DNA of 64,000 nucleotides from positions 11,388,205-11,452,204 of the forward strand of contig OX387184.1 of NCBI GenBank assembly GCA_947561395.2, read 5' to 3'. Origin of the DNA: Buxus sempervirens. Lineage: Eukaryota > Streptophyta > Magnoliopsida > Buxales > Buxaceae. The position numbers and the translations under genes were made by a program. Each line of letters starts with the position of its first letter. The first letter of the stretch is position 1. The notes under the pieces were generated by a model. It saw only the letters and a program-made list of their open reading frames with translations. It was not told the DNA's origin and searched no databases. This document shows positions 23,948 to 36,404 of the stretch, piece after piece.

Positions 23948-25912
23948 AATGAGAGATCTTAGAGCATTATCCAAGGCAGACAAAAAACAAGAACAACATG
24001 TTATTCTATTGAAAAACAATTTTTTTATACAGGGATACTGAAACACGACCACTAATAATTGCAGAGAATGAACGAAAAAAAAATAGTACACTATAACCTG
24101 TAATGCAAATAGTAGGTATGATGACCAAGAATCGCACAGCCAGAATAAATGGAGTAGGGTATGAATATTCATCCAAGACACTACTCATGCTTAATCACGA
24201 CTGCTACAATCCCAAAAACACAAATGTCCGAAAATTTGAACAACAGAAACAGTACAAGCGAGCACATTGACGATTTGAAGAAGACTGTAAGAAAAAACTA
24301 ACAAGAAATAGGCGAGGATGACTTACCTTGTACCAAAAGAGTCTGCAACCAAGAACCAAACTCTTCACGTTGGAAGAAGTCGCACAATAACACTTTGATC
24401 AGTTCGCACAAGTGATTTGTGCGTTCTATTCATGCCCTCGTCGAAGGTAAAAAAAAATGAATAGGCAAAATCGATTAGAAGAAGAGCCAATATTGATTTA
24501 ACATAAACCTTAGAACGGGATTAAAGGAGGCCATAATCGATTAGCAACTTACTGATTGACTAGAGCCCTAACTTCGGTTTCCCCCTTTTTTGAGTTTTCC
24601 CTTTCTTGAATTGAGACTAATGAAACAGTCAAAGAGGGTTTTGAAAAACAAAGGGCACTCTTTATATACTTACCACAATGTAGCTGCAGGAGGCTACATG
24701 ACAAGCAGGTGTACCCAAAGAAAGTCACATGATGCACGAAACAGATTTCCCGAATCTGTTTTTCTACAGACAGAAGATTGTAGCCGAGATTGAAGAAACC
24801 CAGAAAATAAGACGTAGCCTGTCGAGGCTACAACACACCCAGAAAAAAACACAGACAAAAGAAAGAACCTGATCTGATCGAGCTTAACCAGAACCAGTTT
24901 GCAGCCTGCTGAGGCTACATGACATCTGTATTGCATAATCTTTGTGCATTCTGAATAAAATCCATATGTAATTAATCATTGACATTAATACACCATTAAA
25001 AATTGACAAATCCAAACACATTTAGTTGAAAAAATTTTGCACAAAAACTTTTGGATTTTCAAAATAATTGAAACATATTGAGAAATCAGTAAATTGTTTG
25101 CTCTTATAATAGTTTAGGCTTACAAAATCATCACTAATTCACCTCAACAATCAATTACTAGAGATAAATGCACAAGATTGTTCCTTAAAGCACACTTGAT
25201 CAACTCATAAGCAATTTATTAGTTATGAGATAAAAAATTTTTCAGAAATTTGGAGCGAGTGAGATAATTAGTTTCCATGTGAGTTCTTTTAAAAAGTACT
25301 ATTATTAATGAGCTATAGAAATAAAGAATACTTGATTTTAATGATTCTACCTTGAGTGTCAAAGGTGTTGTGGTATTCTTCAAGACTTGTACTCATTAAG
25401 ATAGGTAGCATTCCCATTTTTTGCCTCTTTCTTTTTCACTAAATTCAGGATATCTGGGGTTTACAGCTCATCCCAGAATTCTTACTCACACTTTGAACTT
25501 AGGATGTCTGGGGTTACAGCTCATCCCTTGTTCTTACTCACACTTTGAACTTAGAATGTCTAGGGTTTACAGCTCATCCCTTGTTCTTACTCACACTACT
25601 CTTTTTAAGGCTCAGGTGACTTTCACTCTATCTCTTGAGATTGTCTTTTTAGAAGTTCACAAATACACCCAATGATCACAACAAGCTGAATTTAAGTTCA
25701 CAAGTATTCAATTTCTATTCTGCAAAAAAATAATAGTAGAGATAAAAACTTAGAACTCAAAGATATGAAACTATAACACCCCAATTTCAGTGGGATTCCT
25801 CATTGGATCATATGCTGTAGAGAGTAAAGAAGTGTGCAAACCAGAACAAATCTTATTAAAAATATGTAGATCATTGATTGATGGAATGAATAAGTGTCAA
25901 GATTTTATAGAC
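23948..25912 (-). other. Copia spacer between pol and the 3' ORF
   Basis: This is noncoding internal sequence of the Copia. It includes three imperfect tandem units of about 53 bp at 25446-25600 (core GGTTTACAGCTCATCCC and CTTACTCACACTTTGAACTT). A short ORF over the repeats is an artefact. Confidence 0.65.
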
Positions 25913-26487
25913 CTATTGTTCCATGGAGCATATTCCTAATGATTTCCTAAGAGTTTCAAAATTTTGTTGATCCAAAGGTTTTGTAAAAATATCTGCAATT
26001 TGATTTTGTGTTTGAATATGTTCTAAGAGAATTGTTTTGTTCTCAACTAATTCTCTTATAAAGTGGTGCCTAATATCAATGTGTTTGGTTCTTGAATGTT
26101 AAACTGGATTTTTTGATATATTTTTGGCACTTTGATTATCACAATATAGTGTCATGGTCCCTTGGTCAAACCCATAGTCCAGCAACATTTGTTTCATCCA
26201 TAGAAGTTGTGTACAACAACTTCCGGCAGCAATGTATTCAGCTTCTGCAGTGCTTAAGGAGATTGAGTTTTGTCTCTTACTCAACCAAGATACCAGGTTG
26301 TTCCCAATGTAGAAACAACCTCCTGAAGTACTCTTCCTATCATCTACACTCCCTGCCCAGTCTACATCTGAATACCCCACTAGACATGCATTTGTTTCTC
26401 TAAAGAACCAAATGCCAAAATTCAGAGTTCCACTGATATATTTGATTATCCTTCTAACAGCTATTATGTGAGACTCTTTGGGGCATG
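25913..26487 (-). pseudogene. Copia RT C-terminus and RNase H
   Basis: This is the distal part of pol, which degrades the RNA strand during reverse transcription. It keeps GYSDVDWAGS, LSTAEAEYIAA and CDNQSA, the three RNase H blocks. It then reads on through one in-frame TAA at 26099-26101 to FTKPLDQQNFE-type text and the natural stop TAG at 25913-25915. The upstream part of the same domain (CPKESHIIAVRR) is cut at 26487 by the Gypsy insertion and continues at 39010 with GICARYQ. Confidence 0.92.
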
Positions 26488-26492
26488 CTTGG

Positions 26493-29093
26493 TGTCAGCA
26501 CCTCATTTTTGCACCCCAAAAATGAAAGAATAAAACCCTAATTGAAAAAGTCAAACCTGAAGGGGTCAAAAAGTTGACTTTTTGATCAGGTGCAAATTGA
26601 CCACCAAACTTCATACCATTGGAAAGAGGATTCCGATACGGTTCTAACGCCATTGAGTTTGCTCAAATCGGAGTTCGGATGAAGAAGTTATGGGCTGGTC
26701 AAATCTGGAAATAGCAGAAATCGGCTTTCTGCAGAACTCCGAATTAGCTGCTCAATTGGATATCAGCAGAAAGGGCGCATCGACACGACTCCAACGCAAC
26801 TGAGTTTGTTGGAATCGGAGTCCCGGATAAGGAGATATGAACAAAACTGGCTCCGGGACGCGACTCTGCACTTCTGCTAAAAAGCTCGAGTTTGCTGCCA
26901 ACCTTTAGCTTAGTGGACAGGGAATCTCAACCTGATTCCAACGCCACCAAGTTTGCTGAAATCGGATGTCAAATGAGAAAGTTATGAGCAGTCAAAAATC
27001 TCGGAAAATCTGCACACGTGGCAAGATTGAAGAAAGGACAAAAAATAAAAATCTAGGAATAAAATAATAATATTTTGTAAATATCTAACAATTAAACTAA
27101 ATCAAAAATAAAATATAAAATAGAAAAGACATGTGTCTTCTAACAAACCAATCTTAAAGAATAAAATAATATTAAAACTTAAAGAATCTTAAGATTAAAA
27201 TAAATACAAAATAAAGAAAAAATTCTAACCACATTCGTAGAATAAGATGATGTGGAGAGATAAGAATAAAAAATATTTACGTTTTAGTTATGTCAAACAA
27301 GAAATTAAAATTCAGACAAAAAAAGTGATTAAAATTCAATTTTAGGACAAATTTTCAACTATAAAAGGGGGGCCACCCCCCATTCCATTCCAAGGCATCA
27401 AACCCCTTCTCCTCTCTCCCTTTTGCTCTCTTCTTCACTCACCCCCTCCCTTCTCTCTCCCTCCTTGATTTCCAATCAAGAGAGGCTGGCCTCCCTTTAG
27501 CTCTGTCCTTTTTTTTCTCTACGTCCAACCCCTGCCTAAACTCTGCCCCACTCAAAACCCAAAATACCCTTGGATTGCACCATCCCCCTTTCCATTTCAT
27601 TCCTTTCAACCCAGAAGTGGGGAATCCCTTTTCAAATCTATTCTTGGAATTCTACGAGGGTGCGGAAGCGCTGCCGAAATCATCGGAGAACCATCACCTG
27701 TTAAAAACAAGAAGGTAACAGTAAACAGTAGGTTGTTTCATTCAATACATATCAAGTTTCTTTTCTTTTCTTTTCTTTTCTTTTCTTTTTAAGCTTGATT
27801 TATTACTTGTTTTATTACTTATTTCTCACCTCCATTTGCTTCTAATGTGTACGATACTGAGCATCTCATGTTGAAAACAAGATCCAATTAAAGGGTGAAA
27901 GGAGAGAATTTTGTCAAGGATATAATGAGCAAAAGTCATCTAAGATAAGATGTCATTAGTCCTTGCAAAATAAAAAGAGACAAATCATCCTCTTGCCAAC
28001 TTTCTATCTTCGCGAGCAAAGTTGAATACGTGGTTATGATCATAGCAAGATGGTAAAAGAATCTCTGGTGCCTCTCTTGATTCCCATGCAAAGAATGACT
28101 ACATGAAGAGCAAAGGGAAAAGGAAGAAGAAAAGAAGAAAAATATGACTAAGAAAGGAGCTTGTGTGTTGCTGTGAAGATGCTAAAAATCCCGACGGACG
28201 TCGCCGGACCTCCCTGAAAAGCAAACGAAGCGATCCCGGCCGAAATCGGAGCAAAACAGCAAATTCGGGCAAAAACCACATACTCAGGGCGGTCTGGACT
28301 TGACCGCACTTGGTATGCGGTCTGGTCTAAACTGCACTGCATCTACAGTTCAGACCAGACCGCATAGTAAATGCGGTCAATTCGATAAACAACCAAAAAT
28401 TATTCTTTTTGACCCAGTTGGATCCAAATCCGACCCGAATTGGTTTTGACCCGACCCTATGAGTAATTTGGAATGTTTTAAGTCCACTTTTGGACCATGG
28501 GCCTAGATGGGCCCACCAAGGCATCCCCTGGGCCCACCTATAGGGCCCACCTTTGACCAGCCCAAACCAGGCCCGTTTTTAACAAATGGGCCCAAGGCAT
28601 CTGACCCTTGGTTAATGGGCCAAATCCAAGCCCACTAAGCCCTTAGCATGTTTAATTTAATTCGATAAATAACCAAAATGGGTTACCCAATAACCCTGTT
28701 GGGCTCAAGCCCAACCTTGGCAATCCATGGGTCTTCCAACGGGACCCGCCTCCGACCCACTTCGCCTAAATAAGAAGATAAAATAAAATAGAAAGGGATC
28801 CACACCTCCAGAGGGTCCCGCCAGACCAAACCAAGTGGCATGCTGGCCTAGGAAGGGTGAAATTGACTCAAAACTAGGGAGACCCGAGGGACCCGTCATT
28901 TGACGGGGCGGACCGGGGTGTTTTCGAACTTCCTCGGACCGTAACCGAGAACTTGCCCGAATCTCTAAGAAAGCCGCAGACCAGCAAATCTTAGACCTGT
29001 ATAGGTACCCAAGTGTCTGCCTGCACCCCATCAGGCAGTGGCGACTCCGATACTTCCCAATTCCGTGCGGCACCTCGCCGGGACGTGCGCACA
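26493..29093 (+). repeat. Gypsy 5' LTR (type A, 2601 bp)
   Basis: It begins TGTCAGCACCTCATTTTTGC and ends GGGACGTGCGCACA. U3 contains three sub-repeats at 147-bp spacing (GAGTTTG cores at 26655, 26802 and 26949). TATAAAAGG at 27360 marks the probable promoter, followed by a CT-rich leader and a (TTTTC)n run at about 27761-27789. A GCGGTC-rich palindromic block lies at 28290-28385. A PBS-like TGGCGACTCC sits at 29039-29048. Confidence 0.95.
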
Positions 29094-29096
29094 GCT

Positions 29097-29114
29097 TGGC
29101 GACTCCACTGGGGA
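29097..29114 (+). promoter_or_regulatory. Gypsy primer-binding site
   Basis: TGGCGACTCCACTGGGGA lies 3 nt after the 5' LTR. It starts with TGG, the complement of a tRNA CCA end. Tat/Ogre elements typically use tRNA-Arg; I infer the same here but cannot verify the tRNA. Confidence 0.8.
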
Positions 29115-30869
29115 CCCCTCAACCCAATCGTACCCTGGTTAGGAAATGAGTCAACATAGGGGGATATGAGCAGATTTAGGAAGTACTTTTTGTCCAACCT
29201 TAGTAAGGTATGGAACTCTTGCAATTACGTGATATTGGGGGATCCTGTCAAACGGACATGATAATCGCCTAAGGTAAGTGGTTTTTAACAGGGACCGATG
29301 TGACCCGCCCACTTACCTGGGGATCCACCCAGACGTCGTATTGCATGCTGTTCTGTACTCTCACTATAAAAGTGACATTAAGGAACCCTTTATCAGCTCA
29401 TTATCCGAGAATCACCCAAATAGACACAGCACTTTGCCCCACTGCACACACGAGCACTTCACTACACTGTGAATGATCTTTTAACTGCATGGGGTGATAT
29501 GCACGAGGGGGTCTGCATGAATGATCCGCTTTGAATGATTTGATGAAATACTGCTCTTCTTCACCAAAACCTAGATCTTTCTAGCAGCCACCCTTCTTAA
29601 ATCGAGAAACGTACTTTTGGGATGGTATTAGCCCTACGCTCCCGAGGCTTGCCAGGGAAAGCAGGGTAAACCCATCTCCCCAAGTTTCTAGATTCCCTAA
29701 GCGCCATTGGTTTCTTGCCATGGTACGCGAGGGATCTAGTACTTGGTCCAGACCCTTGTAGGCTGATGTCTCGGGCTGGGTATCCTTTCCCCACCTATTA
29801 TTTCTGAAAACCTTGCAGTACATCAATGTGCTTGAATGATGAATAAAACCAATTTAAAACTCAAGAGTCCATCAGGGGCAGCAACCCCCGACTCCTTTTG
29901 CATTATCTGAGTGGACCCTAGACTTAGGGCTACCTCAGCCTTAAATTAGGAAGCCTACCTGCTTTTGATCAGGGGAACCACCCCCCGATCCATGCATCGA
30001 GTCCAAAGAGCCGTGGGCCTTGACCCATTAAGTTCGTTGGAAGCACACTAAGTCCGGGTCAGTCTTCAGGCAAACGAAAGCCGACAAGATCAGGAAAAAG
30101 CAGATGAAAGCAAGCCAGATCAGAACAAGGGCAATGAAACCCTAGATCTAAGATCTTTTAGCCTACCCCTTGTGAAATTAATTGTACCCTTTCCTAGGGT
30201 TCCCAACAACCCTGGGATCGAACCCTTTTCTAGCTTTGCTCGCCCTTGATGGCAAGTTGTAAATAGCTATTCAGTCAGACAACAGAGACTCTTCAAAACA
30301 GATGAAAAGACTGATTTGGATTTACATGTGTTTCCTTACACAAGTACGTCTAGGAGTCGTGCCTTCACTGGCACCAACCCCTTTTAGGGCTGCACACACA
30401 TTTTAATTTTATTTGTCTCAATGGACGGTAAGCCACACAGCACTTGCCCTCACCTTCCTGCACATGCATAAATCATTTGCACTCGTTCCTGCAACAACAC
30501 TTTTTCTGCTTTGAAAAATGCACAAAAAGAATTTTCAAAAACCAATTCGCCGCCAGGCGTACATCAAGGTGCCTCAGAGCATACACTGAGCTGCTTTTTC
30601 ATGAATAATGCCATCCACGGCATGACATTCGGAACCACTGCACTCAGTTCCCCAGCTTTGTTGTCTCACAGCATTTCAAAATTTGCCATTCGCAGCACAT
30701 TCCTTAAATTTTCAAAACCATTGTGCCATCCACGGCACAAATCATGAAGCTTTTCCAAAAAAAAAAAACCCATGGTTCCATTCACGGCGCCACAACCAAG
30801 ATTTCAAAAATCACTGTGTCATTCACGGCACCGTCAAAAATTTCCAAATGCATTTTGCCATACACGGCA

Positions 30870-31610
30870 CTCACTCTTGAGCTACCCTTCCCATACACGG
30901 GATAGCACAGCTCACAATAAGCCATTCACGGCATTCAGCTACCCTTCTTGTATATGGGATAGCACAGCTCAGGCTACCCTTCTCATATGCAAGATAGCAC
31001 AGCATTCCTCTTGAGCTACCCTTCCCATACACGGGATAGCACAGCTCGCAATAAGCCATTCACGGCATTCAGCTACCCTTCTTGTATATGGGATAGCACA
31101 GCTCAGGCTACCCTTCTCATATGCAAGATAGCACAGCTCACCCCCGAGCTACCCTTCCCATTCACGGGATAGCACAGCTCACCCTCGAGCTACCCTTCCT
31201 ATACACAGGATAGCACAGCTCACAAACCACCCTTGGGCTACCCTTCTCGTGTACGGGATAGCACAGCTTCGGCTACCCTTCTCGTGCGCGGGATAGCACA
31301 GCTTTCAAGAAGGCCCTAATCACAGCATCCACCCTTGGGCTACCCTTCTCGTGTTCGAGATAGCACAGCTTCGGCTACCCTTCTCGTGCGCCGGATAGCA
31401 CAGCTTTCAAGATGACCACCCTTGGGCTACCCTTCTCATGTGCGGGATAGCACAGCTTCGGCTACCCTTCTCGTGCATGGGATAGCACAGCTTTCAAGAT
31501 GAGCACCCTTGGGCTACCCTTCTCGTGTTCGACATAGCACAGCTCACAATAAGCTATACACAGCATTTCCCTTGAGCTACCCTTCTCATACACGGGATAG
31601 CACAGCTTTC
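30870..31610 (+). repeat. Minisatellite of about 16 imperfect units in the gag leader
   Basis: The recurring unit is GCTACCCTTCTCGTGTGCGG followed by GATAGCACAGCT, spaced about 33-65 bp with variable linkers. Alternative linkers (CTTTCAAGATGA, CACAATAAGCCATTCACGG) alternate, which points to higher-order units. The preceding 30600-30870 carries several degenerate CCATTCACGGCA motifs. Confidence 0.85.
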
Positions 31611-31617
31611 CAAGGAA

Positions 31618-31845
31618 GCCATACACGGCGGTTGCCTTCCACGGCTGCAGCACTGTTCGCAGTGTCAAGATTCTTTCTTTCATACATAGCATAGCCATTC
31701 ACGGCGGTTGCCTTCCACGGCTGCAGCACTGTTCGCAGTGTCAAGATTCTTTCTTTCATACATAGCATAGCCATTCACGGCGGTTGCCTTCCACGGCTGC
31801 AACACTGTCCGCAGTGCCAAGATTCTTTGTTTTCATTTACAGCCC
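31618..31845 (+). repeat. Three tandem 76-bp units
   Basis: The starts of GCCATTCACGGCGGTTGCC are at 31618 (as GCCATACACGG), 31694 and 31770. The first two full units are nearly identical; the third diverges as it runs into the gag leader. Confidence 0.9.
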
Positions 31846-31994
31846 TAACGTTATGCACAACCAGAAATCTATGTGAAAATAGACCATTTTTGAAAAAACT
31901 AACCTATCTTTGTTTTTGTTCTTTTTTAATAGGACTGGAAGACATTGCAGCCATTGCTAGTCGAAGCCCATACCTGCTAAGGTCTCGCGTAAGA

Positions 31995-33533
31995 ATGAAT
32001 CCGGAAGAACCACCCGCACCACAACCTCCTGCACCACAACTGCCTCAACGCAGAATTGAGGATGAGCCAGTAGTCATGAACCTGACTCAACAGATGGGGC
32101 AGTTCACCCAACAAATGGGGCAAGTCACTCAGATGCTCCAAAACCTCCTCAGACAGATGCCACAGCCAGCAGGAGAGCCACAACCATTGCCACATGAATT
32201 GCAAGGGCAGGCACAAGCCCCACCACCAGCTCATGTATTCCCCCCACTTGCCCTCCCTCCACAAATACCACCTCCTGTCGCTCCACAAGGTCAACCGCCA
32301 CATCAGGAAGAGGCATTGTGTCTCCCACATGTCCCTGAGATAATCCATGAAGAAGAAGAAGAGTGGCACAGGCAGAGAAACGAAGCAAGGGTCATCCCGC
32401 CTGAAGTCAGGACTGAGATTAATGACCTCAGGGCAGAAGTACGAGAATTGAAAAAAGGGACAGTACCCGGGCAAATGACAGTAGACAATTTCTGCTTCTT
32501 CCCAGACATACAACTCCCACCAAAATTCAAGTGCCCGGACTTCGAGAAGTTTGATGGGACAGGGTGTCCAACTGCACATCTGAGAGCTTACTGTGGGGCC
32601 ATGATTGGTTATAACCGAGACGAGCAGCTGATGATACAGCTGTTCCAGAGATCCTTGACTGGGCAGGCACACCGATGGTTTTCCACTTTGAACCCAGCAC
32701 AGATTCGTACCTGGCCAGATTTGGCACACCTATTCACAGAGCAGTTCAAGTTCAACTCTGAAGTGGTGCCCACAAGGATGGAACTCATGAGGATGAGTAA
32801 GAAGACTGGAGAAACAGTTAGGGAATACGCCCGAAGGTGGCGTGAACATGCGATGTTGGTACGCCCCCCACTGACAGAAGAGGAGATGGCCACTCTATTC
32901 ATCTCCACCTTAGGGCAACCTTACTACTCCCACTTGATTGGCCAGCAAGCGACGAGCTTTAGTGCCTTAGTCCAGATTGCCGACAGGGTTGAAGGCGGCA
33001 TTAAGGCTGGGTTGATAGAGGCAGGTGCACCTGGCACCACAGCAAGAAGGCCAACAAATGGAGGCAGGAAAACCGAGGGCCAGAAAGAAGTGGCAAGTGT
33101 TGACACGGCGCAGGGGCAACAACCATTTCACCTGCAAAGAGGGAACCATTTGAGTGACACGAGGCCCGCAGGACCAACAAGAGAGCAAAGGGAAGAAAGA
33201 AGGAACAGGGTGTTTTCACCACTTCCCTATACGCCAGCAGAGCTTCTTCCCACACTACTGAAGAAGGGCTACCTAAGGGTGATATCTCCTAACCCAAACG
33301 CAGCATTGGGTAGAAACTATGACCCCAAGGCAATCTGTGAATATCACATGGGGTCACCGGGGCATGGCACTAATCAATGTTGGGCACTTCGACATGCAAT
33401 TCAGGACCTGATCGATGCCAAGAAGATCACTGTAGACCCTCCTACTCCAGTCAAAACTCCACCCACGGCCATCAACCTGGACCCTCTTCCCGACCACAAC
33501 AAGGCATCCTTCAGCGGGGCAGCTGGGAAATGA
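31995..33533 (+). CDS. Gag polyprotein of the non-autonomous Gypsy element
   Basis: This is an intact ORF of 512 codons from the ATG at 31995 (MNPEEPPAPQPPAPQ); the same frame is open upstream to 31827. The first 160 residues are Pro/Gln-rich with a short coiled coil (INDLRAEVRELKKG). A retrotransposon Gag domain follows, about residues 175-300 (PDFEKFDGTGCPTAHLRAY, LTGQAHRWFSTL, FTEQFKFN, VREYARRWREHA). Near the C-terminus is a variant zinc knuckle, CEYHMGSPGHGTNQC (C-x2-H-x5-H-x4-C), typical of Tat-lineage Gag. It would form the virus-like particle that packages element RNA in the cytoplasm. The TGA at 33531 is followed by no protease or RT. That an intact ORF remains fits the near-identical LTRs. 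Confidence 0.9.
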   Translation: MNPEEPPAPQPPAPQLPQRRIEDEPVVMNLTQQMGQFTQQMGQVTQMLQNLLRQMPQPAGEPQPLPHELQGQAQAPPPAHVFPPLALPPQIPPPVAPQGQPPHQEEALCLPHVPEIIHEEEEEWHRQRNEARVIPPEVRTEINDLRAEVRELKKGTVPGQMTVDNFCFFPDIQLPPKFKCPDFEKFDGTGCPTAHLRAYCGAMIGYNRDEQLMIQLFQRSLTGQAHRWFSTLNPAQIRTWPDLAHLFTEQFKFNSEVVPTRMELMRMSKKTGETVREYARRWREHAMLVRPPLTEEEMATLFISTLGQPYYSHLIGQQATSFSALVQIADRVEGGIKAGLIEAGAPGTTARRPTNGGRKTEGQKEVASVDTAQGQQPFHLQRGNHLSDTRPAGPTREQREERRNRVFSPLPYTPAELLPTLLKKGYLRVISPNPNAALGRNYDPKAICEYHMGSPGHGTNQCWALRHAIQDLIDAKKITVDPPTPVKTPPTAINLDPLPDHNKASFSGAAGK

Positions 33534-36390
33534 GGCAAAATTACAAGGAGCAACCTCCACTACCGGGATAAGTTTGAAATTTACTTTTTGCATTAATCAC
33601 TCCTGGTAGCTAGTTATTTTGTAAATATTTTATATACTTTTACTTTCGTGCATGGCTTTTGTCAAAACCCTGTTTTAAAAAAAATAATAAAAAAAAAAGA
33701 AATAAAAAAAACTTTTGAAAAAAGATGCAAGTGTTTGGTCGGTGATGACATCACTCTGAGACCATACCTTTTGGCACGACCATGATCATGGAAAGATGCC
33801 GAGTTGCTCTAAGGTGTTGTCAGCTAGGTGCAGTGCACTGCACCCATGAGAACCTTGACTGAGCCAAAGGCAATCTCTTCCTAATCATTGCCTTGATTTT
33901 CCTTCAACCCATCCTTGCACTAGGGGCAAAACAACCCTTGAGAGGAAAGAGAAGAAAAGAAAAAGAGAAAAGATCGATGTCTAAACCAGCTAAGGGTCAC
34001 GGCTGGCCCCATGTCATGTCTTTAGGAAAGGATGAGAGGCCGTCCTTCATGCATCCTAAATTTTTGAAAACCGCTAGTCAAAACACTTTGAGCCTGATCG
34101 TATTATTCAAATACCCGTGTTGTGTCTAGCCACCCCACACTGGGGCAAAGCTGAAAAGGAACAAAGAGTATGAATAGATTCCTAAATGAATTTGCATGGA
34201 ACAATTCGACCAAGATGTCACAATCTCTGTAAAATGATGAAAGGCCATCTTTGCTTTCCCAAATTTTCAAAGTTATATCCCTAGTCAAACTCCTTGAGCC
34301 TAATTTCCTTTCTCTAACCTACTGAGTCATGAACCCTAAATATGGTGTTTTTACGACAAAGAATGAAAAAAGAAAGGATGGAAGTGTGCAAAAATAAAGG
34401 AAAGGCAAAAGAAATCAGAAAGCACAATGGGGCATGATAATCAAATCAAGAAGTAGAGAAAGACCCCGAAGGCAAAAGTGAAAAAGCAAGAGAAAGCGAA
34501 GGTCATAAAAAGCCTCAAAAAAAAAAAAAAAAGAAAAGAAAAGAGAGAAAGAAAGTGGAATTGACACTATCAAAGTCCAAATAGTCAAAAAAAAAGGACG
34601 TGACTCAACCCATTTACAAAAGAATTTTGAGCCATATTCCCTTTCTTTCATAAACCAAAACCTCGACCTTTGTTTCGTCCTATCAAAAGTCCTTTCTGAT
34701 TACAGGGAATGTGACATTTAGATTCGTGCAAATCAATGATGAAGGAATCTAAAAATAAAAACGAGCTTTGACATGACAAGAAGTAAACCTGGGAATGAGA
34801 AGATAAGAACTTGAGCCTTATAACCCATCATTTCTCAGACTCAAAACCAAGCCTATGTTTCGTCCTAATTTTAAGACCTCTCTGATCTAGGAGATATGAT
34901 GTGCAAAGATCGGCCGAAGACCTTCAAATTGGGGCAAACATTAATCCCTAGGGGGGAACCCACAATTGCAAGAACCTGAAATTGCCCTAAAGGTTAGGTG
35001 AAAAAGAGGAAAACCAAAACCAGGGAAAGGGAAACACTCTTTGAAATACCCTTTTAAGCCTTTGCTGGCCTAAGTTAGGAATCTCATGGGAATGTGTGTC
35101 AAGCACCCTTCCCAAAACATCTCAAGCTAACAAGGCAATCTACTGCGGTCATTGGTCCTGCCTTTCTTTAAAAGCACTTGTTAAAAAAAAAAAAAAAGGA
35201 AGAAGAAAGAGGAATCCATTTTGCTGCTTACCTTCTTAATTCCAAAAGCTTCATCATTTTGTAAGACTTTTGCAGGATTGCGTAGGTCAGAGAATCCGAA
35301 GGACGTCAAGAAGTGCCTTGAATCCTTATTGCCCACGGAATCCATTCTCCAGCAGAGTTCTCTTCAAGAGCCCCCAAACAGCATGTCAAGGCCACGCCCA
35401 GTCTGAAGAGGTTGGTCTTGCAAAGAAAGGAAAGATAGAGGCTCCCACCAATCCCCAATGGAATCATTTTTAATTGGGAAACCTCTACCTCATCATAAAG
35501 AGGCTGATGGAAGAACTCTCCAAGCGACCACACCTGCAAAAGCAAAAATAAGTAGGGAACCTTTCAAGACTCGAAGGAAAGAGCAAAATGAAGAGTTGCT
35601 GGGCTAATTAGCCTCATTTTGTAATTTTTGATTTCCCACTTTTGTAAATAGAATAGGATAGGTGGGCGAGCTCCCTTGAGGCACCGGACAGCACTGAAAG
35701 CACCTCCTCACCAAGAACAACTCCTCTTTCTCTCCTTCTCCTTTTGTCCCACTCCATTACCAACCCTCTGGCCAATCCCACAAAAAAATATATAAATAAA
35801 TAAAAACAAACAAAAAAATAAAAAAATAAAAAAAAACAAACAAAAAAACAAAAAAAACAAAAAAATAATAATAATAATAAAAAAAAACTTAATTTACAAT
35901 GAAATCTGAAAATTGTATCTTCACTAAAGTCTGAGAGAAGCTCAATCACCCAAAAAACTCAAAAACAGTGTACCGACATGAAAGCAATGCACGGGCACTC
36001 CAAAAGCCGGAAAAGGTGCTAATCACCACCTATTCCCAAGAACCAGAATCTAGAAAAGGTGCTAATCACCACCTATTTCTAAGAACCGGAAATGGAAAAG
36101 TACCACACGCGTAACCAGCTCGCGTTAATGTGCTTTGTCCTTCAAATCAAAACTCATCTCCAAAGCTCTCTCAGAAGGAAGTGAACAATACAAAATTAGG
36201 ATTTCTTCAAAAAAAAAAAAAATCCTAAATCTGCAAAAAATAAAACCAAAGCTAAAAAACACTTAAAAGCTTTACTGGAACAAACAAGAAGAAAAGAACC
36301 TTGCTGAACATCGGCCATGTCGACAGAAATGCAAGACACAAAAATGAGGTTCTTTTTATTCTTTGCCGTTCCTCCCCAAGGTGACTCCGG
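33534..36390 (+). other. Untranslated 3' region of the Gypsy element
   Basis: No pol domain is found in any frame. The region is A-rich, including a poly(A)/CAAA/TAAA tract at 35780-35890 that gives a false poly-Phe ORF on the other strand. It contains degenerate repeats with TTGAGCC plus a CTTTGTTTCGTCCT-like box, near 34089, 34291, 34627 and 34813, and a 48-bp pair (GGTGCTAATCACCACCTATT) at 36015 and 36059. Confidence 0.75.
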
Positions 36391-36404
36391 CAAAGAGGGG
36401 CAGC
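36391..36404 (+). promoter_or_regulatory. Gypsy polypurine tract
   Basis: CAAAGAGGGGCAGC lies immediately before the 3' LTR, the usual place and composition for a Tat-type plus-strand primer. Confidence 0.85.

Larger units (their letters stand above)
29115..31994 (+). other. Long repeat-filled leader of the Gypsy element
   Basis: About 2.9 kb lies between the PBS and gag. The second half is built of short imperfect repeats (see the two repeat entries). Before gag there is a pyrimidine-rich CTTTTTTAATAG at about 31921-31932, which could be a splice acceptor; Ogre-type elements are known to splice. No separate upstream ORF is convincing. Confidence 0.6.

Noticed and set aside
28099-28342. Identical ORFs at 28099-28342 and 38011-38254 as a duplicated gene
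   Set aside because: They are the same position in the two LTRs of one element, so the identity reflects LTR copying and not coding.
30870-31845. CRISPR-like alternation of repeats and spacers
   Set aside because: The spacers are themselves repeated, the units vary in length, and the array lies within a plant retrotransposon leader.
35614-35949. 111-codon minus-strand ORF with a Phe-rich run
   Set aside because: It is the complement of an A-rich microsatellite in the Gypsy 3' untranslated region.
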